A program made the position numbers and the translations under genes. The notes beneath the pieces are model-generated. The model was not told where the DNA came from. It did not search any database and was given only the letters and a program-made list of their open reading frames with translations. Of a DNA stretch of 29,867 nt, positions 1 through 8,292 are shown in pieces. The stretch's first letter is position 1; every line of letters begins with the position of its first letter. Origin of the DNA: Syntrophobacter sp. DG_60 (GTDB lineage: Bacteria; Desulfobacterota; Desulfofervidia; Desulfofervidales; DG-60); contig LJNA01000003.1 in the NCBI GenBank assembly GCA_001304365.1, forward strand, positions 1 to 29,867, read 5' to 3'.

Positions 1-1542
1 AGGGAATATGAAAGATTTAGCACCACTCTCTTAAATGCCTATATTCAGCCAGTGATGACAAAATACCTGAAAAATCTGAAATTAAACATGGAGAGTAATG
101 GAATTTATAAAAAAATATACATAATGCAGTCCAATGGTGGAATAATGACTGAGGGAGTTGCCAGAGAAAAGAGTGTTTTTACCCTCCTCTCAGGCCCTGC
201 GGCTGGTGTAATCGGGGCCAATTTCTTTGGAAGGCTTACAGGATATGGAAATCTGATATCCTTTGATATGGGTGGAACTAGTACAGATGTGAGCCTGATT
301 GAGAAAAATTGCCCTCGATTGACATCTGAAGGCTATGTTGGGGAATACCCTGCAAGGATTCCTATGATAGAGATAAATACAGTGGGGGCAGGCGGTGGAA
401 GTATAGCATGGGTAGACAAAGGTGGTGCACTGAGGGTTGGGCCAGAGAGTGCAGGGGCTACCCCAGGCCCAGCATGTTATGGAAAAGGCAGCTATGTCAC
501 TGTCACAGATGCAAACCTAGTGCTTGGATACCTGAACCCAGAATATCTACTTAGTGGGAAAATGAAGATATATAAGGATAGAGCAGAAAGGGCTGTATCA
601 GAAATAGGAAAGAGGATGAATATGGATGTAGTAAAAGCAGCCTATGGGATATTAGAGGTTGCTAACTCAAATATAATAAGGGCAATAAAGGTAATATCTA
701 CAGAGAAGGGATATGACCCAAGGGCTTTTTCTCTCATCTGTTTTGGAGGGGCTGGGCCTATGCATGCAGGCAAAATTGCTAAAGAAATGGGTATCCCAAA
801 GGTTATCATACCACTTTATCCTGGAATAACTTCAGCAATTGGGCTTTTGGTAGCTGATATGAGGCATGATTTTTCCTTAACCAAGATAAAAAGGCTTGAT
901 TATGTAGATACTGAATTTATGGAAGGTGTCTGGGGAAGGCTTGAAAGGAAAGCAATTAAGACCCTAAAAGAGGAGGGCGTTTCAGAAGAAGATATATTAT
1001 TAAGCAGGTCCATAGATATGAGGTATCAGGGGCAGTCCTTTGAGATAAATGTTAAGGCCCCCCTGAGTAGTAAAGCTTACTCCACGGGGCAGGCCTCAAA
1101 GGATGGATTAGAAGAAGATTTTAAACAGGAACACAAAAGGGTTTATGGATATTCAAGCAATGATCCTATAGAGGTAGTAAACTTTAGGGTCTCAGCCTTT
1201 GGTAAAATAAAGGGGATAAGGATAAGGGAAATAGGAAAGGGGGATCTTGAAAACGCCCTTTTAGGAAAAAGGATAGCTTTCTTTGAAGGTAGTTTTTTTG
1301 AGACCCCAATATACAGGAGAGAGAAACTATCCAAGGGTAATATTATAACAGGACCAGCTATCATTGAACAATATGACTCAACAACTGTTTTAAACCCAGG
1401 GGATGAAATAACGGTAGACAAATATGGAAATATGATAATGCAGGTAGGTAACAAAGACTTAGATTTAAGCCACAGATTTACACAGAATGGCACAGATAAA
1501 CACAGATTGTCAGGATTTTATCCTGAAACAAGTTCAGGATAA
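1..1542 (+). CDS. hyuA: Hydantoinase/oxoprolinase subunit A (HyuA family), 5' end missing
   Basis: The reading frame is open from base 1, so the first ATG at 52 is not the true start and the N-terminal part lies outside the window. The visible ~514 residues carry the ATP-binding ASKHA-type signatures of the family: FDMGGTSTDVSLI, then GAGGGSIAWVD, a PGPACYG segment, and CFGGAGPMHAGKIAKE. HyuA proteins pair with HyuB as ATP-dependent 5-oxoprolinase, N-methylhydantoinase or acetone/acetophenone carboxylase; the sequence alone does not fix the substrate. hyuB follows 67 bases downstream on the same strand, as expected for a two-subunit enzyme. The last 23 residues (from HRFTQNG to the stop) are not family sequence; they are encoded by a palindromic repeat inserted at the gene's end. 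Confidence 0.9.
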   Translation, partial: REYERFSTTLLNAYIQPVMTKYLKNLKLNMESNGIYKKIYIMQSNGGIMTEGVAREKSVFTLLSGPAAGVIGANFFGRLTGYGNLISFDMGGTSTDVSLIEKNCPRLTSEGYVGEYPARIPMIEINTVGAGGGSIAWVDKGGALRVGPESAGATPGPACYGKGSYVTVTDANLVLGYLNPEYLLSGKMKIYKDRAERAVSEIGKRMNMDVVKAAYGILEVANSNIIRAIKVISTEKGYDPRAFSLICFGGAGPMHAGKIAKEMGIPKVIIPLYPGITSAIGLLVADMRHDFSLTKIKRLDYVDTEFMEGVWGRLERKAIKTLKEEGVSEEDILLSRSIDMRYQGQSFEINVKAPLSSKAYSTGQASKDGLEEDFKQEHKRVYGYSSNDPIEVVNFRVSAFGKIKGIRIREIGKGDLENALLGKRIAFFEGSFFETPIYRREKLSKGNIITGPAIIEQYDSTTVLNPGDEITVDKYGNMIMQVGNKDLDLSHRFTQNGTDKHRLSGFYPETSSG

Positions 1543-1578
1543 AAATATTTTCTGCGGGTATCTGCGAAAATCTGTGGC
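1469..1578. repeat. MITE/REP-like palindromic element at the 3' end of hyuA
   Basis: The element has perfect 11-base terminal inverted repeats: GCCACAGATTT at 1469-1479 and AAATCTGTGGC at 1568-1578. Inside are short tandem CACAGA units (1471, 1481, 1491, 1501) and a central hairpin, ATCCTGAA (1520-1527) with TTCAGGAT (1533-1540). The CACAGATTT/ATCTGTG pattern resembles small non-coding interspersed repeats that I recall from many bacterial genomes. It supplies the last 23 codons and the stop of hyuA. No second copy was seen in this window. Confidence 0.65.
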
Positions 1579-1609
1579 AAATTTTATAGTTAGTATGGGG
1601 GAATAGGAA

Positions 1610-3241
1610 ATGGATCCAATAACCCTAGAGGTTATGAAAAATTCCTTAATAGGGATAAGTGAGGAGATGGGGGTAACCCTTAAAAGGGCATCCTATTCAC
1701 CTAATATAAAGGAGAGGAATGATTTTTCATGTGCTATCTTTGATATAGATTGCAGGATGGTATCCCAGGCAGAGCACCTCCCCGTCCATCTTGGTTCAAT
1801 GATATTTTCAGTTAAGCAGGCATTGGAAGATTTTGGGATAGATAACATAGAAGAAGGAGATCAGATAATCTTAAACGACCCCTACAAGGGGGGCACACAC
1901 CTCCCAGACATTACACTTATATCGCCAATTTATTATAAGGGAAATATAGTAGCATTTAGTGCAAACAGGGCACATCATGCAGATGTTGGTGGAATCACCC
2001 CTGGAAGCATGAGTGGGAATGCAACAGAGATAATCCAAGAGGGTCTAAGGATTCCCCCTGTAAAGCTATATGAAAAAGGAAGACCAAATGATGGGATATT
2101 TAAATTGATACTTGCAAATACCAGAACACCTAAAGAGAGGGTTGGAGACCTAAGGGCCCAGGTAGCTGCAAACCTTATTGCCAGAAGGAGATTTATTGAG
2201 CTCATAGATAAATACGGTCTGGATACAGTTATAGAGTATATAGAAGAGCTTATGAACTATTCAGAAAGGAGGACAAGGCTTGAGATAGAAGAGATACCAG
2301 ATGGTCAGTATGAATTTTCTGATTATATGGAGGGTGATGGTGTTGAGGATAGAGTGTTTAAAATCTATATGAATGTCACTGTAAAAGGAAAGAACATGAA
2401 GTTTGACTTTTCAGGGACAGATAAACAGGCAAAGGGGCCAATAAATGCGGTTTTACCGGTAACAATCTCTGCAGTATACTATGTTTTAAGGTGCATAACA
2501 GATCCGACAATCCCACCAAACAGTGGTCATTACAGGCCATTAGAGATAATTGCCCCTAAAGGCACTTTAGTAAATTCTAATTTTCCTGCACCAGTGGCTG
2601 GGGGAAATGTTGAAACATCTCAAAGGATAGTAGATGTCTTGCTAGGTGCCTTAGCAAAGGCGGTCCCTGAAAGAGTTATTGCCGCCTGCAATGGCTCTAT
2701 GACAAACATAGCTATGGGTGGGACCCATCCAGAGACAAATGAGAATTTTGCTTATTATGAAACGCTGGGAGGAGGATTTGGGGCAAGGCACAATAAAGAT
2801 GGTATTGATGGAATTCACTGTCATATGACTAACACCCAGAATACACCTATAGAGGCCTTGGAGGAAAAGCTTCCTATAAGGATAGAAAGGTATGCCTTAA
2901 GGGAGAACACAGGGGGGTTTGGTAAATATCGAGGAGGCTGTGGAATAGAGAGAAGGATAAGGCTTTTGGCAGACGAGATGAAGGTATCAATCCTTGCAGA
3001 AAGGCATGTTCTAAGGCCCTATGGCCTTAAAGGGGGCATGGAGGGCACATGTGGTGAGAGTTATATCATTAGGAAGGGGAAAAAGATAAAGCTAAGGTCC
3101 AAGGACACCAAGACCATGAAAAAGGGGGATACCTGGGTTATAGGATCACCAGGTGCAGGAGGTTATGGAAATCCAAAAGAGAGGTCTAAGGAGTTAATAA
3201 GAGAAGACCTCAAAAGTGGACTCCCTACCAAAATTGGTTAA
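1610..3241 (+). CDS. hyuB: Hydantoinase/oxoprolinase subunit B (HyuB family)
   Basis: A 543-residue protein, full length for the family, starting at ATG after a GGGGGAATAGG ribosome site. Family signatures visible are MDPITLEVMKN at the N-terminus, the LNDPYKGGTHLPDI segment, the RAHHADVGG motif (metal/substrate site region), and the C-terminal TGGFGKYRGGCG and GSPGAGGYGNP glycine-rich blocks. It acts with HyuA in ATP-dependent ring opening of 5-oxoproline or hydantoins, or in ketone carboxylation; no nearby transporter or racemase narrows the substrate. It is cytoplasmic. The stop is followed only 44 bases later by the repeat-protein gene, so they may be co-transcribed. Confidence 0.93.
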   Translation: MDPITLEVMKNSLIGISEEMGVTLKRASYSPNIKERNDFSCAIFDIDCRMVSQAEHLPVHLGSMIFSVKQALEDFGIDNIEEGDQIILNDPYKGGTHLPDITLISPIYYKGNIVAFSANRAHHADVGGITPGSMSGNATEIIQEGLRIPPVKLYEKGRPNDGIFKLILANTRTPKERVGDLRAQVAANLIARRRFIELIDKYGLDTVIEYIEELMNYSERRTRLEIEEIPDGQYEFSDYMEGDGVEDRVFKIYMNVTVKGKNMKFDFSGTDKQAKGPINAVLPVTISAVYYVLRCITDPTIPPNSGHYRPLEIIAPKGTLVNSNFPAPVAGGNVETSQRIVDVLLGALAKAVPERVIAACNGSMTNIAMGGTHPETNENFAYYETLGGGFGARHNKDGIDGIHCHMTNTQNTPIEALEEKLPIRIERYALRENTGGFGKYRGGCGIERRIRLLADEMKVSILAERHVLRPYGLKGGMEGTCGESYIIRKGKKIKLRSKDTKTMKKGDTWVIGSPGAGGYGNPKERSKELIREDLKSGLPTKIG

Positions 3242-3285
3242 AAATTTATTCACAATATACCTCTGACACGGAGTATAAAGAAAAG

Positions 3286-4665
3286 TTGGAAACTTTAGAA
3301 AAGTTATGGCAAGGGCTGAAAGAGCCAACAAACTATGATCTGCGCTGTATTATTGAAAATGTAAAGCCTTTAAGATTAAAAGCTGGAAATCTTCTTCTTA
3401 GGCAAAATCCAACTGATTATGATCTATATTGCATTATAAGGTATGTAGAACCCTTAAGAGAAGAAGCTGCAAAAAAACTTTTAAAAAAAGAACCAAATAA
3501 TAATGACCTTTGTCTTATTATAAGACACGTAAACTCCCTTAGAATAAAAGCCTGGGAGATGCTTCTAAGGCAAAAGCCATATAACTTTGATTTATACTAC
3601 ATTATTAGCAGTGTAGAGGAACTAAGAGAAAAAGCTTGGGAGTTATTTCTTAAAAGAGAAATAAGTAATGATTATCTATGCAATATTATTAGATATGTAA
3701 AACCTTTAAGAGATGAAACTTGGAAGATTCTTCTAAGGCAAAATCCAACTAATTATGAACTATGTTATATCATTGAGTATGTAGAACCCTTAAGAGAAGA
3801 AGCTACAAAAAAACTTTTAGAAAAAGAGCCAAATATTTATGACCTTTGCCTTATTATGAAATATGTAGAACCACTAAGAATGAAGGCTTGGGAAATCTTT
3901 CTCAGTCAAAGGCCTCGCAATATTGATTTACACTATGTTATTAAAAATGTAGATACATTAAGAGAAGAAGCCTCAAAAATTCTTCTAGAAAAAGAGCCCA
4001 CCGATTTTGACCTCTATTGGATAATCATATATGTAGATTCATTAAGAGAAGAAGCTTGGAAGATGCTTGTTAAAAGGGAACCATCTTCTGATATCTTATG
4101 CTATGTCATTAGATGGATGGAAATGTTAGAAAAGGAAAAAAAGATTTTATTGGAAAAGCTAAGTAAAGATGAAATATTAGATTTTATAGGAGTTGTGGAT
4201 TCATTAAGTTCAATAAAAATGGAGGCTTGGGAAAGGCTTCTTGAAAAGGGGCCAATTAACCGTGATCTTTGCTATATTATTAGATATGTAGAATCATTAA
4301 AAATTAAGGCTTGGGAAAAACTTCTTGAAAAGGGGCCAAAAAATTTTGACCTTTGCTATATCATTAAATATGTGGAATCCCTAGGAAGTGAAGCAGCAGA
4401 AATACTTTTTAAACAAAATCCAAATGACTATGAGTTGTGTTATGTCTTTAAATATGTGGATTTATTAAGAGTAAAAGCTTGGGGAAAGCTTATCAAAATA
4501 GAGCCACGTAACTTGAGTTGCATCTCTGAGCATGTAGAATGTCCACTTCATAAAGATATTACAAAGACAGTTAGAAAATCCAACAAAAAAATTATTGATG
4601 AAATAATATACTTTATTAATAACCCCAAAAAGATTAGAGAAAAAATTTACTTCAAGAAAGAATGA
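3286..4665 (+). CDS. Unrecognised alpha-solenoid protein of ~15 tandem 28-residue repeats
   Basis: About 459 residues made almost entirely of repeats with the pattern LRxEAWxxLLxKEP followed by xxxDLCYIIRYVEx. Each repeat predicts two short amphipathic helices, as in HEAT, LRV or other alpha-alpha solenoids. At least fourteen units can be lined up. One near residue 280 is degenerate, and the last ~40 residues leave the pattern with a Lys-rich tail. There is no signal peptide or membrane segment, so it is probably cytoplasmic. The TTG start at 3286 has a weak GGAG at 3270; the frame stays open upstream into hyuB with no ATG, so the start is uncertain and a 5' truncation is possible. It overlaps the next gene by ATGA. 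I do not recognise the family; a binding or scaffold role is only inferred from the fold. Confidence 0.7.
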   Translation: METLEKLWQGLKEPTNYDLRCIIENVKPLRLKAGNLLLRQNPTDYDLYCIIRYVEPLREEAAKKLLKKEPNNNDLCLIIRHVNSLRIKAWEMLLRQKPYNFDLYYIISSVEELREKAWELFLKREISNDYLCNIIRYVKPLRDETWKILLRQNPTNYELCYIIEYVEPLREEATKKLLEKEPNIYDLCLIMKYVEPLRMKAWEIFLSQRPRNIDLHYVIKNVDTLREEASKILLEKEPTDFDLYWIIIYVDSLREEAWKMLVKREPSSDILCYVIRWMEMLEKEKKILLEKLSKDEILDFIGVVDSLSSIKMEAWERLLEKGPINRDLCYIIRYVESLKIKAWEKLLEKGPKNFDLCYIIKYVESLGSEAAEILFKQNPNDYELCYVFKYVDLLRVKAWGKLIKIEPRNLSCISEHVECPLHKDITKTVRKSNKKIIDEIIYFINNPKKIREKIYFKKE

Positions 4666-5153
4666 CCTTTAGACCTGGATTACCTGAGTGGCTAGAAGAG
4701 GAAGAAAAATATGTTAAACAAAGAGTGTTCATTCGTCTAGCAACCAAGGATGATTGTGGTTTTATCTGCCAGCTTTCAGGTGAAGTCTTTTCTACATTTG
4801 GTGACTATGATGAGATTATACCCCAATGGTTTTTAAATCCGGATGTAATTACCATCATTTATGTCAAAAATGGACATCCATTGGGTTTTGCTATGCTTTA
4901 CGTTCTTAGTGGAGAAATATTAGCCATAGCAGTAACTCCCAAATATCAAAGGAAGGGAATTGGCTCAGCCCTGCTTAACCATGTAGAGTCCCTTGCCAGA
5001 CAGCTTGGCCTAAGCAGACTTTTACTGCATACTGCCAAAGACAATGATGCAGCTCATTTGTTTTTCCAGAAGGCCGGTTTTAAGGTCATTGGGACTCAAG
5101 AAAGATTCTACCCCAAAGGTCAACCAGCCCTAACAATGTCTAAATGCATCTGA
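4662..5153 (+). CDS. GNAT-family N-acetyltransferase
   Basis: A 163-residue GNAT protein. The acetyl-CoA binding motif A is clear: AIAVTPKYQRKGIGSALLNH (Q/RxxGxG/A type), followed by motif B-like LLLHTAKDNDAAHLFFQKAG and the GFKVIGTQERFYP ending seen in RimI-like enzymes. The substrate (amine, protein N-terminus or small molecule) cannot be told. It starts within the stop of the repeat-protein gene (ATGA overlap), which implies translational coupling and suggests that the solenoid protein and the acetyltransferase work together. Confidence 0.85.
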   Translation: MTFRPGLPEWLEEEEKYVKQRVFIRLATKDDCGFICQLSGEVFSTFGDYDEIIPQWFLNPDVITIIYVKNGHPLGFAMLYVLSGEILAIAVTPKYQRKGIGSALLNHVESLARQLGLSRLLLHTAKDNDAAHLFFQKAGFKVIGTQERFYPKGQPALTMSKCI

Positions 5154-5324
5154 TGTATTTGATAGTGCAATACGCCCTAACCAGTAGGTTGCCCTCCGAC
5201 GATGGCCTCTTAACCTCTTGTATTATATTTTAAGTTTGCTTGCGGAAGACCTTGACAGGCACATTATTAATTAGAAGAAAATGAAAAAGAAGTTAACCAA
5301 AATAATGCGTAAGAGAATTAAGCG

Positions 5325-5333
5325 TGTTATAAT
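5325..5333 (+). promoter_or_regulatory. Extended -10 promoter for trmO
   Basis: TGTTATAAT is a perfect TGn-TATAAT extended -10 element, about 33 bases before the ATG at 5366. No good -35 box is seen at the usual distance. The rest of the 200-base gap after the acetyltransferase holds nothing else I can support. Confidence 0.45.
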
Positions 5334-5365
5334 ATAAAATTGCAAGAAAAAAATTGACAAAGTCT

Positions 5366-5797
5366 ATGAAATTAAAACCTATTGGGATAGTACACTCCCC
5401 TTATAAAACAAGGGCAGAGGCCCCGCCTCAAGGTAAAAGCGATATCTTAGAGATTGAGATCTTTAAAGAATATGAAGAAGGACTAAAAGACATAGAGACA
5501 TTTTCCCATCTTCATGTTATTTATTGGATGCACAAATCTAAAGATTATTCTTTATTAATCACTACACCCTGGGACACTAAACTACATGGTCTATTTGCCA
5601 CTAGAACTCCAAATAGGCCCAATCCTTTAGGTCATTCGGTTGTTGAATTGATAGAAAGGAAAGGGAATATACTGAAGGTTAGGGGCTTAGATGCTATAGA
5701 GGGAACACCGGTCATTGATATAAAACCCTATGTGCCAAGGATTGATGTTAAACCAGAGGCTAATAGCGGTTGGCTTGGGGATAAACTAAAGCTGTAA
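5366..5797 (+). CDS. trmO: tRNA m6t6A37 methyltransferase TrmO (TsaA/UPF0066 family)
   Basis: The protein begins MKLKPIGIVHSPYKTRAEAP and contains the family hallmarks SHLHVIYWMHKS, LFATRTPNRPNPLGHSVVEL and GLDAIEGTPVIDIKPYVPR. TrmO N6-methylates threonylcarbamoyladenosine at position 37 of tRNA-Thr using S-adenosylmethionine. At ~143 residues it is the short form, a single beta-barrel domain as in archaeal and many bacterial homologues. A TTG at 5354 would add four residues, but homologues start at the ATG chosen here. Neither start has a strong ribosome site. It appears to be a single-gene unit with its own promoter and a terminator after it. Confidence 0.9.
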   Translation: MKLKPIGIVHSPYKTRAEAPPQGKSDILEIEIFKEYEEGLKDIETFSHLHVIYWMHKSKDYSLLITTPWDTKLHGLFATRTPNRPNPLGHSVVELIERKGNILKVRGLDAIEGTPVIDIKPYVPRIDVKPEANSGWLGDKLKL

Positions 5798-5887
5798 GGC
5801 CGGGAGCTTGTACCCTGAGGAAAAAAGTGAAGTGGGCTAAGTGATGATTAGCAAAGTAAGTAAAAGTTTTCTATGGCACTGGTTTTA

Positions 5888-5911
5888 GCCCTTTTGGGCA
5901 TTTTTTTTCTT
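5888..5911 (+). terminator. Probable intrinsic terminator after trmO
   Basis: GCCC-TTTT-GGGC (5888-5899) is followed by a run of eight T with one A before it. The stem is only four pairs, so strength is doubtful. The rest of the gene-free stretch from 5798 to 6122 is AT-rich and shows nothing else beyond a second short GCCC/GGGC hairpin near 5935. Confidence 0.4.
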
Positions 5912-6122
5912 AACAGCCTCATTGGCCCATGCGGGCTGGCTTTTCAGGCTATAAATGCGATGCAAGATACAGGCTAACAAATAAAAATAACAAATGTCAA
6001 AATTCTAAATTTTAGTAAATTATTGATAATATTGGGTTTTTCGATTTTTAATTTTTAACTAATGAGTTAACGCTCAAAGACGATAGCTTATAATAAGATC
6101 ATAGCTCATAGTACACACTCAT

Positions 6123-6437
6123 CTATGGAAGGGCAAGCGCAAACTTGATAGAGTTGTTAATCTGTTCTATCTTCTCCCTTCGCAGAAGGGCTATTCTCTC
6201 TATTAGTAATTCTTTGCGGATAGTAGCAATAGTATCTAAATTAACAACGCACTTTTTTGGGAGTCCATCCTCAGGGCCAAGGGGAACCTCTACAGGGATA
6301 CCCCGCACCCTGGTTGTGACCTCGGCCACTGTTATAGCACTCCTTATGGGGTAAGCCTCGTCACGAGAAAGAAGGACTACCGGGCGCTTACCCATAGGTG
6401 CAGGAAGATTAGCCCACCATACTTCTCCCCTTCTCAT
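6123..6437 (-). CDS. mazF: MazF/PemK-family endoribonuclease toxin
   Basis: A 104-residue protein of usual MazF length. It starts MRRGEVWWANLPAPMGKRPV, where GEVWWANL is the first strand and KRPVVLLSR carries the conserved arginine. VAEVTTRVRGIPVEVPL holds the conserved T/S region, and GLPKKCVVNLDTIATIRKELL is the dimer-interface segment. MazF cuts mRNA at short sequence motifs and halts growth when the antitoxin is lost. Its ATG overlaps the antitoxin's TAA by one base (TAATG), the usual coupled toxin-antitoxin arrangement with the antitoxin first. Confidence 0.88.
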   Translation of the reverse strand: MRRGEVWWANLPAPMGKRPVVLLSRDEAYPIRSAITVAEVTTRVRGIPVEVPLGPEDGLPKKCVVNLDTIATIRKELLIERIALLRREKIEQINNSIKFALALP

Positions 6438-6691
6438 TACCAGTCCTCATTGGAAAATGTGACCAGAGAAGCCTTTTCCCATCCTTCTATTTCCTGAGGG
6501 TTTTCGGGAAAATTTTTATAACCTATCTCATATGCTCGTATAAGCTCCTCCGCCTTTCTTGTTTTTTTCCAAAGCTTAATAGCCTCAAAAACCATCTTAC
6601 TTCTACTCAATCCCTCTTTTTGGCGAATTGTTTCCATTTCTTCAAATTCCTCCTGGGGAATACTCACTGCAAACTTAATAGCTTTGCCCAT
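6437..6691 (-). CDS. Ribbon-helix-helix antitoxin of the MazF pair
   Basis: An 84-residue protein beginning MGKAIKFAVSIPQEEFEEM, a typical ribbon-helix-helix N-terminus (beta strand, then helix ETIRQKEGLSRSKMVFEAIKLW). The acidic tail ending VTFSNEDW probably wraps the toxin. The start is set by a perfect AGGAGG seven bases upstream of ATG 6691. The longer open frame to a TTG at 6754 is impossible as a start because it runs into the -35 box of this operon's promoter. It neutralises MazF and very likely binds the repeats in the promoter to repress its own operon. Confidence 0.82.
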   Translation of the reverse strand: MGKAIKFAVSIPQEEFEEMETIRQKEGLSRSKMVFEAIKLWKKTRKAEELIRAYEIGYKNFPENPQEIEGWEKASLVTFSNEDW

Positions 6692-6700
6692 TTTTGCCTC

Positions 6701-6754
6701 CTTTGGTAAATCATATTCATACCAAAGTATAACCAAAGTCTTGATGAATGTCAA
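6701..6754 (-). promoter_or_regulatory. Sigma-70 promoter and antitoxin operator of the mazEF-like operon
   Basis: On the minus strand, TTGACA (6754-6749), a 17-base spacer and TATACT (6731-6726) form a near-consensus promoter. Three copies of a CTTTGGT/ACCAAAG motif overlap the -10 and the start region: CTTTGGTA at 6701-6708, TACCAAAG at 6720-6727 (together a perfect 8-base inverted repeat) and AACCAAAG at 6731-6738. This layout suits autorepression by the ribbon-helix-helix antitoxin. Confidence 0.7.
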
Positions 6755-6865
6755 TCTTCTTATCTAAATTTTCATATGGAGGAAAATATGAGGGATGGTT
6801 AAATCGTTAAGTTCAACAGGAAGCACTTAACGGTGACTGGTTTTACTATTTGACGTATCAACGAA

Positions 6866-7240
6866 TTAACTATCTTGCTCCTCTAAGACCTTAACTTTTT
6901 CTCTAAGCCTCTTTTTCAGTGAATGTTTTTTCTTTTCTTCTAAGGTCTTTAATTTAACTATATACGGCTTCTTAGTGGATATCCGTGGCTTATCTTCCTT
7001 ATTTAGTTCTATCAACTTTTTTTGAAGCCTTTCAAGGGCAAGTTTTTTATTTTTGGCCTGAGATCTGTGTTCAGTAGCAATAATTATAATACCAGAAGGT
7101 ACATGCCTCAGTCTTACTGCAGATGCCTTTTTATTCTTTTTCTGACCACCTGGACCAGTGCTTTTATAATAATCAACCTTTACTTCTTTTAATAAGGACT
7201 CAATATCAGTAGCAAACTTCTCTTTAAATTCTTCTATCAT
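6866..7240 (-). CDS. arfB: RF-1 domain peptidyl-tRNA hydrolase, ArfB/ICT1-like ribosome rescue factor
   Basis: A 124-residue single-domain protein with the catalytic GGQ at residues 31-33 inside STGPGGQKKNKKASAVRLRH. It is followed by PSGIIIIATEHRSQAKNKKLA, the class-I release-factor domain 3 signature. It lacks the codon-recognition domains of RF1/RF2. The C-terminal ~40 residues are strongly basic (KKHSLKKRLREKVK), as in ArfB, where the tail enters the empty mRNA channel of stalled ribosomes. Likely role: hydrolysis of peptidyl-tRNA on non-stop ribosomes. An RF-H-like or mtRF-R-like member of the same superfamily cannot be excluded. Confidence 0.85.
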   Translation of the reverse strand: MIEEFKEKFATDIESLLKEVKVDYYKSTGPGGQKKNKKASAVRLRHVPSGIIIIATEHRSQAKNKKLALERLQKKLIELNKEDKPRISTKKPYIVKLKTLEEKKKHSLKKRLREKVKVLEEQDS

Positions 7241-7344
7241 TTTTTAATATTTTATACCATGAAAAAAACTTTTAACAATAAAAAAATTAGGCAAAGACCA
7301 TTCTATTGACCTATGACAATCAAAAGGTCTAAATTATTAAAGGT

Positions 7345-7920
7345 ATGCCTTCGAAGAAAGAATATAGAAAAATGTTACTGGCTAAGCGTAATCAACTTGA
7401 ACCTGAGAAACGCAAAGAGAAGAGCCTTTATATCCAGACACAGCTTATAAAAACCAAGATATGGCAAAAGGCAAAAACTATTATGCTCTATGCATCTTTT
7501 CAAAGTGAAGTGGAAACCCATGATTTAATCCTTAAGGCCTTAGATAAGAAAAAATATGTGCTTTTACCACGTGTAAATGCCCATAAAGAGATTATCCCTT
7601 ACAGCATTCAAGACCCAAATTTTGATTTGGCACCTGGGTATGCAGGCATTTTAGAGCCCTTACCTGAAAGGTGTATAGTGTGGGATATAGATAATATCGA
7701 TTTGATCATTATTCCTGGCTGTGGTTTTGATTTAAAAGGCGGAAGATTGGGGTATGGCCTTGGCTGCTATGACCGATTTTTGAGAAAAATAAAAAACTCC
7801 CCACTAAAAATTGGGTTTGCCTTTGAAATTTGCATAGTACCCAGCTTGCCTTTTACTTCGCGGGATATAAAGATGGATATAGTTATTACTGAACAAAGAA
7901 TAATTTACTGCTACTTGTAA
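7345..7920 (+). CDS. 5-formyltetrahydrofolate cyclo-ligase
   Basis: A 191-residue protein, normal length for the family (ygfA/MTHFS). It starts MPSKKEYRKMLLAKRNQL with the conserved K/R-x-x-x-R-x-x-L helix. YASFQSEVETHDLI contains the substrate-binding EVxT motif, VLLPRVN follows, and GCGFDLKGGRLGYGLGCYDRFL is the ATP/folate loop. The usual GGGYYDR is here GLGCYDR, a mild variation. It converts 5-formyl-THF to 5,10-methenyl-THF with ATP. It is convergent with the cold-shock gene, with nine bases between their stops and no evident terminator. Confidence 0.92.
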   Translation: MPSKKEYRKMLLAKRNQLEPEKRKEKSLYIQTQLIKTKIWQKAKTIMLYASFQSEVETHDLILKALDKKKYVLLPRVNAHKEIIPYSIQDPNFDLAPGYAGILEPLPERCIVWDIDNIDLIIIPGCGFDLKGGRLGYGLGCYDRFLRKIKNSPLKIGFAFEICIVPSLPFTSRDIKMDIVITEQRIIYCYL

Positions 7921-7929
7921 TGTTTCAGA

Positions 7930-8133
7930 TTAAATCCTTACTACCTTTGTGGCTTGAATTCCTTTTGGTGTTTCTATAATCTCAAATTCTACTTCCTGAC
8001 CTTCTTCCAATTTCTTATATCCTTCTCCTTCAATACCTGAGAAGTGGACAAATACATCTGAACCATCCTCACGCTGAATAAAACCATAGCCCTTACTCTC
8101 ATTAAACCACTTCACTACTCCTTTAAACTTCAT
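7930..8133 (-). CDS. cspA: Cold-shock protein (CspA family)
   Basis: A 67-residue single cold-shock domain. RNP1 is KGYGFIQ and RNP2 is DVFVHFSGI; the start [18 protein letters not shown] and the end [11 protein letters not shown] are typical. It binds single-stranded RNA/DNA and melts mRNA structure. The ribosome site AGGAGG lies six to seven bases before the ATG. A long 5' leader with its own promoter precedes it. Confidence 0.95.
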   Translation of the reverse strand: MKFKGVVKWFNESKGYGFIQREDGSDVFVHFSGIEGEGYKKLEEGQEVEFEIIETPKGIQATKVVRI

Positions 8134-8160
8134 CCAAACCTCCTGAAAAAATAAATGTGC

Positions 8161-8189
8161 TTGCTAACACATGCTATATTTTGTGTCAA
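8161..8189 (-). promoter_or_regulatory. Candidate promoter of the cold-shock gene
   Basis: On the minus strand TTGACA (8189-8184) is a perfect -35, then 17 bases, then TAGCAA (8166-8161) as a weak -10. It lies about 28 bases before the ATG, which would make the leader short. Confidence 0.4.
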
Positions 8190-8292
8190 GTATGAAAGGA
8201 GAGAGTTTTTTCCTTTTGGATCCCATAGCTTCTCTCAATGACCTTTCTCTTCTTTTGTGCCTCTTTAAGGATTTCTTTATTTTCTTCTACTC

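Noticed and set aside
6692..6754. N-terminal extension of the antitoxin to a TTG at 6754
   Set aside because: The extension overlaps the -35 box and the predicted transcription start (~6719); AGGAGG points to ATG 6691.
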